A stretch of DNA of 64,000 nt. Origin: Callipepla californica brunnescens (Eukaryota; Chordata; Aves; Galliformes; Odontophoridae). The notes under the pieces are model-generated. The model was not told the DNA's origin. It searched no databases and worked only from the letters and a program-made list of their open reading frames with translations. The DNA is taken from positions 15,647,244 to 15,711,243 of the forward strand of contig JALIRH010000002.1 of assembly GCA_023055505.1 (NCBI GenBank). The letters are read 5' to 3'. Below, one piece after another: positions 1 to 13,648 of the stretch. Position 1 is the first letter of the stretch, and every line of letters begins with the position of its first letter. The translations under genes and the position numbers were made by a program.

Positions 1-181
1 GAGAGGAGAGGAGAGGAGAGGAGAGGAGAGGAGAGGAGAGGAGAGGAGAGGAGAGGAGAGGAGAGGAGAGGAGAGGAGAGGAGAGGAGAGGAGAGGAGAG
101 GAGAGGAGAGGAGAGGAGAGGAGAGGAGAGGAGAGGAGAGGAGAGGAGAGGAGAGGAGAGGAGAGGAGAGGAGAGGAGAGG
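1..181. repeat. (GAGAG)n microsatellite, runs off the window edge
   Basis: About 36 uninterrupted copies of the 5-bp unit GAGAG start at the first base, so the true length is unknown. One strand is pure purine. The perfect repetition suggests a young, probably length-variable locus. Confidence 0.97.
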
Positions 182-262
182 AAATGGGAAAAAAGGGAAA
201 GGAAATGGGAAATGAAAAAAGGAAAAAAGGAGAAAAAGAGAAGGAAATGAAGGAGAAAAGGG
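182..262. repeat. Purine-rich low-complexity flank of the microsatellite
   Basis: The sequence is almost entirely A and G with a few ATG trinucleotides. It looks like decayed GAGAG or GGAAA repeat units continuing the microsatellite to its left. Confidence 0.8.
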
Positions 263-3200
263 ATTATGCTTTTCTATAGAGAAGGCATCTTAAAGTTAAA
301 ACTACAGTATGATACTGTAAATCAGGCTGAGTTTGTTCTGAGTTATTTCTCTGCAATGAATCACACTTCATCTGGTCTTCAACTTCTTTGCTGTTAAAAT
401 TCATATTCTGACTCCTGAAAGTCACTTTTCAAGTTACAATACCAGGCAGGCAACACTACATTTATAACAAGGAAAATCACTTGACTTTGTTCGTTACTTA
501 AATAGAACAGACATTGCAATTTAAACTCACTAAACAGCTACATACATGAGTGAGAATGAGGAAGCAAAGAAAGCCTGGAAAAGAGATGCAAAAGAATTTA
601 AATTCTCATCTCCACTGACTGAGAATATGCTTATTCCTCTAGTTCCTTAGTCTAATCAATAAGATTCATGTGATGGGTTATTATTAGTAACAAATTGAAT
701 TTGTTTTCTATCTTTTAATTTCCTCTCAATTGTAGTTAAATATAAGTGTAAGCTAAATTCACAAAGACACTTGCACAGCTAGTGAAGTTTGCATGCGAAA
801 AGTAGTGGAGGTGGCTGGGAATTTTCTAACAAAGCCAATTGAACATGAAAAATATGGCAAGTCTTCAGAATTCCTCTCACAAGTGATTTCTGTAGGCTTT
901 TACCAAAGATTCTGCCAGCTCACCTGAAGGTTCTTGAGTACCTGACTCCAAAGAAGCTCTGTAGTACCTGCTGCATTACGAAGAACTTTTTTCTTGTTCC
1001 AAAGATTTGCCTGGTGGGGAGTCTGAAACACATGCTGAGCCCTCAGGGCTTACAAACTCCCAGCTCAATCACAGAGTGCTCAACAGTTTGTCCCTGCTCC
1101 AGGAAACCTGCCTTATTCTCACATCACTATATGCCAAAAAAAAAAGTAAAACGTATGAGTTGTTTCTTTTTCCTAAAACTAGCTAGAAATCACTACCCTG
1201 TCACAGGAAGATTCTATATTATATCTGCTTTCTATGAATGTCAACAAAACATGTTAGCATGGTTTGCAAAATGGAAATTACCAGGATAGCCACATCTAAG
1301 AAGTACTGTCACTCATCATGGCAGGAGTCACTGTGCCTATAACGGATGCAGCAGTGGAATTTTGCAGGATGGGGCCTAGGGTCCAGATCCTCCCTCATAA
1401 AAGAGGATGTTTGGAAGTGTTTATGTTACGCTGTGTGGACAGATACCTCCAGCTGATATTAGGGGATATATCCCCCTCATTACAAATAGTGAGAAAAACA
1501 GCACTTTAATTAAATTACACTACTAATCGGATAGATAATACATTCATATTTCACAGTAGATATTTGCCTGAGGTTAAACAATCATGTAATGCAGGAAAGG
1601 GCCACCTGTAGTTTCTTGAAACACCCAAAATGTTATGAGCTCCAGAAGTTCTTTTTGAGAGTAACTTTTAATACTATTTTAAAAAGCACTCAAATGAGAA
1701 TGTCATTTCTTCGATACACATGGATTGATAGCCCCAAAACAAATGAACACGCAGAACACTAAATAATACATTTTGCTTAAATAATTGAAATAGAGCAGGA
1801 ATTCATGTGGCTTTCTAAAAAACATTTGGCTCAGCTGACTCAATAAAATATAGTTTTATTAAGTGTCTCTTGAAAGTTACCCTAGAAAGGAAAAGAAAAT
1901 GGGTTTGAGCAGCAGAGCACAACAGACTTGCACGTAGGAGTACAATAGATTATGTCCTTGGCACCAGCCCTCCTCTTACTGTACCACCACTTCCCCTTCT
2001 GTTATCTACTACTCTTATTTCTAATTTCACTCATCTCCCCTCTTTTTCTTTACTTGTTACATGCTATATGATGGTTTTCATACCACCAGTAGATCTCTTA
2101 CTTACTGTAAATATAAATTATTCTGTTAAAGAGATACATTTATAGTATTTTACCAAGAAGCCATATTCTTCTTTTCTTTACAGACATGCATCTTCTTACA
2201 CAGATGGCAAAAGCTGTATGAACTGAGCTCCTGACTGGCAGTGTTTCTGGATAAGTAGTTTTTACCACACACTAATTCAGATGAGACATACAGGACAAAC
2301 TTCTTTCATAATAAGCGATAAATGCAAACGTTTAAGATAATTATTTTATCTTGCAGTGTGTGGGAGTGTAACTACTGTTTAGAGAAACATTAAAAGCTAA
2401 GAAATGAACTTGTTGGTTGTTATTTTATCTAGACTGTCTTGATTTACAGGGCCTGGAAACTGGTTGCCTAGAAATACTCTACTTCAGTATTCCTAAGAGC
2501 TTTCAGATAAATTACTATGTTTTCAAGCAGTATATCAACATTTCTGTGTCTGTACTAAGCAGAATTAGTAGGAAAGCATTTAAACTTATAACAAGGAGTT
2601 CTGAATGAAAGTTTTTCCCAGTTTTAAGTGCTTTTATTTATATGTGTGTGACATAATTTCATATTGGAAAATTTTCTTTGGTCCCAGAAATTTGGATTTA
2701 AATAGAATGTGGACATGAAAAAGACCTCATAGGTCAGTAGATACACTACACTTAGTTACCAGTTGCGTTTTAACTTTTTGCGGTATCTTGGAATGAATAT
2801 ATATTCACTGGTAAGAATATCAGCCACTTTACATCAGCTGATCTCATTGACAGAGAATACTCTTTGTTTATTTGAAGTACTAGTAATGAAAAATCTCTTG
2901 TGGCAGACTGAAATTTCAGTTGGTGCCAGTGACTGATCAGTACTGAGCCTTCAGCTCGCACTGTAGCAAAAGAAGACAGACAGATATCTGCAAAATCTAA
3001 CTCAGCCCATCCTTCTTAAACACTCGCCTTAGGAAATTATAAAATGACCTTCAGAAGTTCCTAATCTCTTTCCATTGACAACTGAACAGATGACTAATTG
3101 TAGGTAGATTGACAGCTAGATAATTAACAAATCCTGCCCTTCAGTGGTGCACAGAATATCTTCTCTCTATTTTGTACAATGGAGTTCAAAATCCCAGACT

Positions 3201-3326
3201 TCCAGAGACATTTAAAACTATTTTTTTGTTTGTGTCTGAGTGCATTCCTCAACTATATATTAAAGGATGCAAATGCTTAGATACAAAACTAAATCACCTA
3301 GCTGCTTTGGCATATGTCTAGCTTTG
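263..3326. other. AT-rich intergenic DNA, nothing recognised
   Basis: I see no gene and no clear repeat here. The few open frames are at most 91 codons, do not resemble known proteins and lack splice context. Confidence 0.6.
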
Positions 3327-3914
3327 GGCACAGAAATACTTTCCTAGATCTCTTCATGAAGGTTAACTCATCAAAATGCACCCAAAAATAACTAAATTTA
3401 AACTTGCAGAAGTTTAAATGAAAAATACAGATTTATTATCATAAATTAAATAAGTAAAATATAACCTAAAAGAGTTAATCAGATATTTGAAATGAAATGC
3501 CAAAATCAGGACCATAGACTTGATTTAACTCCTTCCTAGGCCCATACTCTTAGCAGTACTTCAGAAGCTGTTTTGTCAGACAAAGGATGTGCAAGAGAAA
3601 GCAAAGGTCTGGGTACATGGGTTACAGTAGGACTTTCATATTCCCACCAAATTATACTACACAAAAAGTTATTGGATACCACACAGCTACGATAGTTTAA
3701 AACTCATACACTCAATAATCTGTTCTGAGAACCTAAAGAGTTCTTTAAAGTTCATCTTGAACTTCACGTGGCCATTGTAGTAAAAGAGAACAAAAAACCC
3801 TTTTTAAAACTATATTAATAGTGAGGGAAGAGATAAGGAGAATTTTTAGCCACTTTTGGGTGCATTTTGATGAGTTAACCTTTATGATGAGATCTAGGGA
3901 AGTATTTCTGTGCC
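3327..3914. repeat. Inverted repeat with 61-bp arms around a 466-bp spacer
   Basis: The left arm is 3327-3387 and the right arm is 3854-3914. The reverse complement of the right arm matches the left at 58 of 61 positions. Both contain GTTAACTCATCAAAATGCAC. Beyond the arms the similarity continues outward only patchily and with gaps. The layout fits a short non-autonomous DNA transposon with terminal inverted repeats, or a small inverted duplication. I see no convincing target-site duplication and no transposase, and I cannot name the family. Confidence 0.85.
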
Positions 3915-6900
3915 TAGACGGCTCATTGGTCTTCTGAAGCAGGTGTGAAAATAAGAAAAAAAAAACATCTTTTGTTTAAAAAATAAAGAAACTATTTGGA
4001 TGCAGCCGTGACAAGGACTTTCCAATGTAGTCAAATAGATGTTATCAATATTCTGATTTGGAAAGAAAACAGTAAAAAGAGAAGCTTAGGACAAGCAAAC
4101 TATGAAATGAAGGCTGAAGAACCATCAAGCAAGCTGCATAGCTTCTCCTTGCCCTGAAAATCAGAAGCCCAAACCATCAGGCTGCAAACCAAAAGCTACT
4201 CATTGTATGTATCATTTATGCTGTTATCTTACTCTGCTTTATTAAGCTGGGCAATAAATCGTTGCATCCCAAGTGATTAGAACAATCTAGAACAAACAAA
4301 TAAGTCTTCACATATTAATGTTGTCTGTTATCTGCCATTTTTGATGTAACTATGAGTCTGAAACAGTTCTAAAATCTAAGAATAAGTCACAGTTTCCTTT
4401 TTATTTCCATTCCAAATTAATCTTGCCTTTGCTTCTTAACAGGAAAGCAATGGAATGATCTGTGGCAGTAAACCTAGACACAGGTTAGACACAGTCTGAG
4501 ATCCTAATATCACTTAATCTGTGTTTTGAAAATATTTTGGAATGATAGTAAGGTAGAAGTTGTTCTGCTGTTTGCTAAGCAAGTATTCATTGTATCTGAC
4601 ACTGTGGGAGGACTGCAAAGAAGAAAAAATGTTCAAGAATCAAAAAGGTAATTCTGATTCTCAAATCAAGTTTGACAGAAATATGTCATCTCAAACATTA
4701 AAAATGCTGAGGAATTCAAGTCTATACTGGTTTGTCCAGGTGAATTGCAATGAATGTATATCTGATAATTTTCACCATTTATGAGTATTTTTTACCTCAG
4801 AAGACTAAAAAGCTTATATGTCTTAAAGTTTCCCTTCTATCATTTATTTTTGGAATATAAAATCTTTTGTATCAAAGAGAACATTTGGTGGCATGAATGT
4901 TTGATTAGAAACCTCTGAATGTTAACCTTGGAGGTGAAGGATCTCAACAACAGTCATAAAATATACATTGAGAGAGTTAGAAGTTTTGAAGGACATAGAA
5001 TACATTTTTATTACTTGAGACGAAGTGAAAAAATTATGGCCTTGTGCTATGTCCTGTTACCCATAAGTAGCACCAGGAGTAAGCCATGTAAGGGTAAGAC
5101 AAAGCACATGCAAAGGGATGCCAGGCAGTAGTTATCTAGGGAAGTCTTCACTAGTCATAATCTATTGTGTTACACTGCTCTAAGAAAGCACATGTGGGAA
5201 TGCAGTGCACATTTCTCCTGTGCTCATCAGACTGCTCCCATGAGCAGTGTTCTTTTAGCTAGGAAATCGCTTGTGTAAATGGATAATGCTTTGCCTATGC
5301 CAAAAGTAAATGGAAATAACTTTAAATTTTCAGAGACTCCATTCTTTATTGCTCATAAATTACCGTACTTACTTGTGTGAACCAAAATCAACTGTTCAGG
5401 AATGCTACTCATGGAATGTTCAAATGGTACAGCCAGGGAGGTGGCCTCATTGCATGGGGGCTTATGAGAAATCTCAGCATTAAAGACTTAGGAAAATCAT
5501 TAAAGCCATGTATGTAAGGCAGACACTGATCTCCTTCCCAGCCTTAAAAAATTCCAAACTACATGTAGCATTTACCTCCTGAACTGGACTGACATTTTGT
5601 CATGTTGTTCTTTTTCTATGCATTGTTATTTATAATTTATTTGTTATTCGTTTATCTCTTTGTTCATTTATTTTCATTACTCATGAGGCACTTAAAACAC
5701 AAAGAAAACCTCCTAAAATAAACCATGCAGAGCATGATGCTCCATGTTTGTCTGTAAATGCACATGTATTCTTAGTCCTGCAAACATTAATGATCATGTC
5801 TGATAATGCAAACTCAGCTTGCCCTTTTCTGAACCAACACTCATGCGTAAGCTCCCAAAATTTTCAGGTGATGGATGGGATTCACCTGTTTGTGCCTGTC
5901 TGAAAGATGTCAAATTACACGGAAAACCTGGATGATGAAAATTAATAGCTGTATTGATTTCAGATGTCATTTGCAAAATACAGCAGTGAAAAATGAATCT
6001 TACAGAACCATTGCTGTGGTTTAAACCCCTTAGTTCAGAAAAATTTAACTAAAATCTCACAGAATAATTATAGGCAGTAGAACTATAGACAGTAGTTTAG
6101 AGTTGTGTATGTTTGTGTTTTATTCAGCATCACCAATAAAGATTAGGTTAGTAAACTCTGAATTAAATGACAGTCTTACCACAGACAGGAAGGCTCAGGA
6201 ACATTATCTGCAAGTGAGAGCAGAGCTGAAATATTAAGTAATATTTCTCAAACCCTTTCACACTGAAGGCTTCCATCTTAATCCCATCCTCGAAAACCCA
6301 AGTACACAGGATCAAACTCTGAAAATAGAAAATCAGCTCACAGATGTAGTGCCAGGCATCTTTTGCAGGGGAGTTACTCAGCTTGGTATCACAGAACACT
6401 GTTGGGAAAATGCAACGGGACAGGACACTAACTAAATGATCGGTGCCTGTTATTTTCTGACAGCATTCGACAGTAACTGCAACTTTTAACAGCATTCGTG
6501 TTCCTTGGTGTGGAGCTACAGCAGTGGAACAGGCAGCAGCTGAGCCATAGTAACATTAACTTAGTAAAATGTTCTAGGAATTGCAGCTTAGAGCTGGGAT
6601 TTGGAAGCAAACAAATACTCTTTGTCATCTGAACTTGACATTTTAGATTGAGTGATAGGAGGAGATCTGCTGGTCAGTTCACTGGATCATCAAATATCAG
6701 GGAGACACTTTAAGAAAAGATTTCCCCTTCCCCTGACTCAAAGCAGTTTTAGAAACTCAAAATTAAAAATTATAAAAATAAAATCATGCAGGACAATTCT
6801 ATGAGCTTGCCACCTTAATTCCTGATGAGTTCTGAATTCTTCCAGTAATTATTTAGGTGGCTGATCTTCATGGCAACGACTTCATTCCTAGACTGTTACT

Positions 6901-7850
6901 CACTTATAGGGGATTAAAAACAAAAAAGGAAAATTTCAGTCTTGTCATGCAATGCTGAATAACTCTGAGGACTTACAAAGAAATGTCAGCATACCTTTCA
7001 CCTGGAGTTTGCTGAGAAAAATGTTGTTGACTTCTGAATTTTTTTATTCACTGAAAAGAAGTAATTTCTGTGTGCTTCAGACACAACAAGGAATCTTCTG
7101 TTTTTCACATCTGTACTGAGCTGATACTCTCTCCAGTATTTTGCAAGCAGGTCTTACCAGAGCTGTCAGCAGGCAAGATTGCTGTTTGGAACCCACAGAG
7201 CTCTCACTGAGCTTAGACACTGGTTATCCACCACAGCCTGCAGCCCTGAGGAACATCACACTTACTTACTTTGTAGTGGGTTTGGCTGCAGGAGGCAGCT
7301 GGTAAGAAAATGTACCCCATCAATGATGCCAATATAATGGAAGAAGCTCATGAAGCAAAGCTCAGTATGATACTTCCCATGTTTATCACCTGGCTGGATG
7401 ATACTTCGTAAAACTTACCAACCCAAAAAAGACTGATGTCTGTGCTAGGAGTCAGGATGCCATCTCTCTAGTGTCTAACACATCCTTCTTCCTCAGACTC
7501 TGCCATCATGTTCATTGTTGTCATACCAAATCAGGGGTAAGTTAACATGTCTTAAAATAAACATCAACTTCTTCCTAGGCTTCATACTCCCTTCCAGTAA
7601 TCAATCCAGTCCCAAACAGCTAGCATGAACCTAGACATTATACAAACCAGGTTGCTCTTCACTGGAGTTGCCACTGAAGATTTCCTATCAGTGTAAATTG
7701 TTCAGCCTGAGCGAAGTCCATCTCCACCTCTGCTATCTACTGTTATGTTCTGTCTGTGGGAAGCAGGAGTGAGCCGCCCCAGGAGTCTGAGTGAAGCTGT
7801 GCCATCACACTAATAAAAACAGATGGGCAGTGAGGATGCTGCTGCTGCTG
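3915..7850. other. AT-rich intergenic DNA, nothing recognised
   Basis: No coding exon or identifiable interspersed repeat is visible. Overlapping minus-strand frames near 6.2-6.6 kb (110 and 66 codons) have no family resemblance. Confidence 0.55.
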
Positions 7851-8198
7851 TCTGGAAAAGAGGAGACTCAGGGGAGACCTTATTGCTTCCTACAACTACC
7901 TGAAGGGAGGTTGTATCGAGCTGGGGATCGGCCTCTTCTCACTTGTAACTGGTGATAGGACTTCAAGTTGAGCCAGGGGAGATTCAGACTGGATGTTAGG
8001 AAATACTGCTTTTCCAAAAGAGTGGTCAGGCACTGGAATGGGCCAGGTGTAGTCACCAACCCTGGAGATGTTCAAGGAACATTTCAACATTGTATTGAGG
8101 AACACTGTTTAGTGAGAACTATCGGTGATAGGTGGACAGTTGGACTGGATGATCTTGTAGGCCTTTTCCAACCTTGGTGTTTCTATGATTCTATGATG
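7851..8198 (+). mobile_element. CR1 LINE, 3'-terminal fragment
   Basis: This is the end of a CR1 retroposon. It starts in the ORF2 C-terminal region (AGGAGACTCAGGGGAGACC..., 'GAGACCTTATTGCTTCC') and runs through the 3' UTR ('GGACTGGATGATCTTGTAGG') to the tail TTCTATGATTCTATGAT. It is 5' truncated, as most CR1 copies are, and the ORF2 remnant has stops and frameshifts. It is not active. Confidence 0.93.
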
Positions 8199-10880
8199 CT
8201 GCACTTGCATAGGTATTAGATGGAAAAGACACATAAATCCCTCTGTGCTGAAATTCAGAAGACAGCATGCCTTTGTCTGACATTAAATATTTAATATGTG
8301 TGGTTCCTGGGACGGTGGCTGATTTGGGAAACTGAGTGTCCACCCCTACAACCTACTCTTGTCTTCAGAGATCTGCCCAAGATTCCTCAAAAAGCAAAGC
8401 AGCTGTGTTCCTCAGATCTACAGTCTGCTATCCTTGGTGGTATGACTGAGGCATTACTGTGGTATCCTGTTAGCCCTACAATGCACGTTTGAACGGCAAA
8501 TTTGTAACCATGCCTAGACTTACCTGGTTTTCTGTCTTGTCAGTTTACTTGGAAGGGCACCGGTCTGAGGTTGATGATGGTCAAATTATGTCAAACTGGA
8601 AGGCTACCATTAATCACTGGAAGAGAACAATACATGTTAGAAGATTATCTTCAGATGAACGTTTTCATTTGCTGTTATTCCTTGTTTCTGCCAAAGCAAT
8701 CACTTGACAAAAAAGTTGACAAGAAAAATAAAAGCAGAGTCTTGTAAACTATATCAGAGAAAAGAATCCTCATAAATACAACCATAATTATCCATTACTC
8801 TCTGAACACATTTGAAATTGAACAAAAGAAAATAAAGAGGTAGCCCTTTTCAGGGCTGGTAAAAAATAAGTTTTCAAAAGAATTCAGTTAGCAGCCAGAA
8901 CTTCTCACTTTCTTATGCAATCATTTTCTTCATGCATAATTTTCAGAGAGTGACAGTAAGTCATTTATGTCTACAAATACTACTCTGTTTTATTATTTAT
9001 AACTGAAATAAGAAACAGTCTGCTATTTTTCATATTAATCTCAGAGGGAGCTAACTTGCTATATGTGCTAGTTGGTTAACTAGGTCGGAAACATTATTCA
9101 TCTAACCTTAGCAAATGTGACGTAAATTTTGAATGGGAAAAAAAAAAACAATACAAAAGCACCAAAAAAACAACAACATACAATATTTAGCACCCATATT
9201 ACTCGATTATAATAATAATGTTGCTCACTCAATAGTGTTCTATTTTGTGAATACTGTACCTTGGAGCTCAACAGTTTCTGTGAGAGAGTCTTGGAATTCC
9301 TGATTTTAAGTGGAATTTAGTTCAATGTTTACATAAAGGAAATGCTCATCTAGAGAGAAGATATGGATACCAAGATTTTCATGGGCTGTTCAGCACTGAT
9401 TTCTGATAATGTCTGTAAAGCTTAAGCATTAACTGCAGAATCCCTCTTATTTTGTTATAATGTTATATCCAATGGGAACAACAAAAAATGAAGAAAATAT
9501 TTTCTCATCATGGAGGAACGAGGATGATATTCAAGAAGTTAGAAATCTGGTGGAACTTTACACTGATACGTACTTTTGGTTGGCTGGCTTTGTTTTTGAT
9601 TTTTTGTTTAATTTAATTCCCCTTTTTTATATTATTTTACACTTTTAGACTACCTTCCTTCTGTACCATAGGGTTACTAAAGCTTCTCCTTTGAATGCAT
9701 GCAGAATTCCTGAAATATTGTTTTCCCTTTGATTGGCTATCTACCAATTGTCCAGGCTTTTCTCAGTAGGTAACTCCTTTGCTTACATGTGATCTGTGTG
9801 AATATTTGAACTTTCTGAAAATAACAGCTACATTTTTTATCAGTTCTCGAAAAGATCAGGGCACAAGTTCATGCAGAGGCACACAGTCATCCACACTAAT
9901 TGCTCAGTGCCAGGTATGTTTTTGGTCTGCTCCAAACAGTGCCCGGAATGCAGTAAATAAAAGCCAAATACAGTTCATAGGAAGGAGCAGCAGGGACCAG
10001 CCATCTTTTTCTGGAGGGAGAAAGAGTTTGGTTGTATGGACACAGGCGATACCACTTGTCATGAGAAGTAGACAATGACATTATTTTTCTGATTTCATTA
10101 CCATACAATGCATAAGTATCAGAGTTCTTCCTCATTGTTTGACCCTGGGTTTAAGTTTGTAGCAGTTCATCGTATTAAATGCAGTGCAATAGATATTTCA
10201 CCCATGTTGACAGGATTTTTCAGTGAGGAGAGGTTACTTTCACTCCTGATTAAATAAAGGTTTATTTTAAAATGGATGTCTTTTTTTTTAAATAATGTCC
10301 AAATTCACTGTATTTTACAGAAATTTTATGGCATTCCTGTATTTTACAGAAAATTTTAAACAATTTCTACCTGCAGTGGGATAAAAACTGGCATTTCGTT
10401 ATATCTGAGTTAGTTAAAGGACTATACTGCTAATGTGCAGTGTGCCATTATGTAGCAGATTTGCCACTGCTATTCCCATAGCCCTAAGTTGCTACAAGGA
10501 GTCTTTCATTTCTAGTACAGTTCCTGCAAGGAGAATCCTAATCTTGTTTACATCTTTCTCCTTAATAAATTTAAGTAGTTCAGTGTTGAGTGGCCAGTAC
10601 AGCTGCACATCACACTGCAAAATTACTCTGCTGAATGTTAAGACAATCATTTCCTGATCGACGGTGAAGTAGAACATGGCTATTCATGATATACACTGTA
10701 TCTTGCCTACCCTAGCAGTTTTTAGAGTCCAATTCCAAATCTACAAGTGTGCTTAGAAGCTCAAATGCTTGATGAGATATTTTTTTTTTGTACAGCTTGT
10801 CATTTTTATATGTTTAATTCTGACCAGTGTCTGTGTGATTTTTAGAGAAAGAATGCAGTTGTTAGGCTATTTCTGAACCC
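8199..10880. other. AT-rich intergenic DNA with a short A-rich run
   Basis: No gene is recognised. An A-rich stretch lies near 9139-9178. A diverged ~30-bp tandem duplication is listed separately at 10306-10358. Confidence 0.55.
10306..10358. repeat. Two-copy ~30-bp tandem repeat
   Basis: CTGTATTTTACAGAAATTTTA occurs at about 10308 and again, with one extra A, at about 10337. The head-to-tail arrangement suggests a local duplication by slippage. Confidence 0.75.
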
Positions 10881-12660
10881 TACAAAACAGCAACTGAAAC
10901 AATATCTCAAGAATTCGGACTTTCAAGCACCCGGATGTCTTTTTGGAAATCAACATGGTGGGCTGCAAGCAATCCAGAAGACTCCTGGAGTATGCTGAGG
11001 ATAATATCCTGATGCAGGTATTGGACAAACCAACCAGAAGTGAAGTGTTAGTAAACCTGGCACTTGCCAATGCAGAGGAGGTCATTAAAGAGGTTCTGGC
11101 TATTTGAGGAATTATCAGATTGGAGATCCCCTGGGAAACTCTCCTCAGGGACAAAAGTATGGAACAGAGCTGGCAGCTCTTCAAGAGAGCATAAGTGTTC
11201 TCCACTCCCTAGCATATGAAATCAAGCAGAGGAGACAGGAAGGCAGTAATACTGAACAAGGACCTGCTGGTTAAATGGAGGGAGAAGAAAGAAATGCACA
11301 GCCAGTGGAAGCAGGGATAGGGGGCCTGGGATGAAAATGGGAATGCTGTCCATATGAGCAGAGACGGAATCATGAAAACCAAGCCATATGCGGAACTGAA
11401 TTGGTAAGGGATGTGAAAAATAACAAGAATTAATTCTACAGCTACACTGATCAGAAGAGAAGACCAAGGAGAGTGTACCTACAATAATAAATAAGAGAGA
11501 ACAGGCAACAGCAAACAGAGAGAAAACTGAGACACTCAACAAGTTGTTTATCTCACTCTTCACCAGTGACTCCCTGCACTCTCTGAAGGTCTAGAAGAGG
11601 CTGAGGGAGCAAAATCCCACACAGTGTAAGAAAACAGCAAGCTCAAGACCACTTCATGAGACTCAATGTGTACAAGTACATGGTGCCTAAGGACATGTGT
11701 TCCAGAGACCAGAAGGAAAAGGCTGATGTGGTTGCCAGGACAATCTCCATCATATCTGAAAACTCATGGCTGTCAGGTGATGTCCCCATTGACTGGAAAA
11801 AGGGAAACATCAATCTCATTTTTAAGAATGATGGAAAGGAAGATCTGGGAAACTACAGTCTGATGAACCTCACATCTGCACCTGGGAAAATAATGGAACA
11901 AATCCTTCTGGAAACTATGCAAGATGAGGAGGTCATCTCTGACAGCCAGCACTACTTCACCAAGGGCAGATTGTGCAGTCTGGTGGCCTTCTAAGATCAA
12001 GAGACAGCATCAGTGGACAAAGGAAGAGCAACTCATGTCAACTATCTGGATTACATCAAGGCCTTTAATATGGTCACACACCACATTCTTTTCTCTAAAT
12101 CGGAAATGTATGGATTTGAAGAATGGACTGCTCAGTGGATAAAGAATTGAAAGAATGGTCATAGCCAGAGGGTTGTGGTCAATGGCTGTATGTTCCTGTG
12201 GAGGCCAGTGATGAGACATGTCCACCACGGGTCTGCCTTGGATCTCGTGTTCTTCATCATCTTTATCAATAATCTAAATAACGAGACAGTGCACCCTCAG
12301 CAAGTTTGCTGATTACACAAACCTGAGAGGTGCAGAAGGAGGGGATGTCATCCACAGCAATGTGGAAAAGTTTGAGAAGTGGGTCCTTGTGAACCTAATG
12401 AGATTCAATAAGGTCAAGTGCAAGCTTTTGTACTTGGATCAGTGCAATCCTAGATTCGTTTAGAGAATACTGCTGCCACAGTAGATTTGGGGACTGTATG
12501 TATACACTCAATCACTGGAGATGTTTAAGGCCACGTTGGATGGAGGGCTGTGCAGCCTGATCTAGTGGATGGCAGCTCTACCCACAGCAAACCAGTTGAA
12601 AAGAAATTATATTTATGGACCCTTCCAACCCAAGCTACTCTATGATTCTATAATGATGAT
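10881..12660 (+). mobile_element. CR1 LINE, degenerate ORF2 (endonuclease end, RT) plus 3' end
   Basis: This is the longest CR1 copy in the window. In broken frames it covers the endonuclease C-terminal and linker part (from about 10.9 kb), the reverse-transcriptase fingers and palm, and a shortened 3' end. An RT piece is still open at 11656-11994 and reads ...[14 protein letters not shown]..., [13 protein letters not shown] and SQHYFTKGR. The catalytic FADD motif has decayed to FADY near 12303-12314. Around 12470 the sequence jumps from the RT region to the terminal region ('CACTGGAGATGTTTAAGG'), so much of the ORF2 C-terminus is deleted. The tail is CTCTATGATTCTATAATGAT. The 5' boundary is approximate. 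The copy is dead, with many stops. Confidence 0.88.
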
Positions 12661-13648
12661 TCTGCACCAAAACTTTTTTCCATTTCCCTGGAACAAAACT
12701 CTATAAACTCTTCTAGTCTCTATCACATCTTAGTAATACAAATTTTATTTAATGCACTGGATCATACAGTGTATTTACAGAATTTTAGGTAGAAGTTTTC
12801 TGTGGTGACTCAGACTCATGAATATCCCTATACCGTGAATAAAAATACATTTCTCTTGGATTTTGTTACTTTTTTATCTTCTCTCATCCTCTGTTTCTGA
12901 TTTAACTTTTAGCTGAGGTTCTATGAAAAATTTAGGAGAGATGTGCAAAGGATCCTAGTAAATGCCCCAGATATAAATCTATCCTCTTGCACTAGGTAAG
13001 ATTCATGTCAATTTAGGCATGTACTCTACATCATGTTTGGGGGAAAAAACACCTCAGTGGCTATAGCAATCATCAGAGAGCAGCAAAATCAGTCAGTAGG
13101 ATGGCTGAGGACTAATCTTATTCATAACCAACACCTCTTCAAAGTTTGAGCGTGTCTGTAGCAGACTATGATTCATGGATCAGACACCTCTCTAGAATAA
13201 GGACATATATTTTGAAAGTAAATAATGGCTTGACAGTAGTGGAGCTGTGACCTACACTTTAAATAACATATCTGAGTTCTTCACTAGAACATAAGAGGAA
13301 AGATTTCAGTTCATACACTGCCTACAAACCATCCTCCTAAACCATTCAGCAAGTTAAATTTATTCTGCGTTTGTGCTGGTATGAAGACTATACCTGGTAA
13401 CAGTGATTTCTTCATCATGGGTTAGAAATACAGCTGTCCTTTTTATAGTTACTAAAGATTTCAGAGTGTACATTAAAAAACACCCTATCAACTCCCTAAT
13501 GAAAAGATGCCAGAAGAGCTCAAACACTTTTAAAATAAACATTCCTGTTGCACATAACTATTCAAAAATCAGATGTAGAAACTGAAGAAAAGCAGAGGTT
13601 CAAATCAAGGTATTCCTGATATAGAAAAGCAGAATGGGGCATTATCTA
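12661..13648. other. Intergenic DNA, nothing recognised
   Basis: No gene or named repeat is visible. Short opposing open frames around 13.4-13.6 kb are not protein-like. Confidence 0.55.

Noticed and set aside
11656..11994. 112-codon frame as a possible host gene
   Set aside because: The motifs are those of CR1 reverse transcriptase, so it belongs to the LINE fragment.
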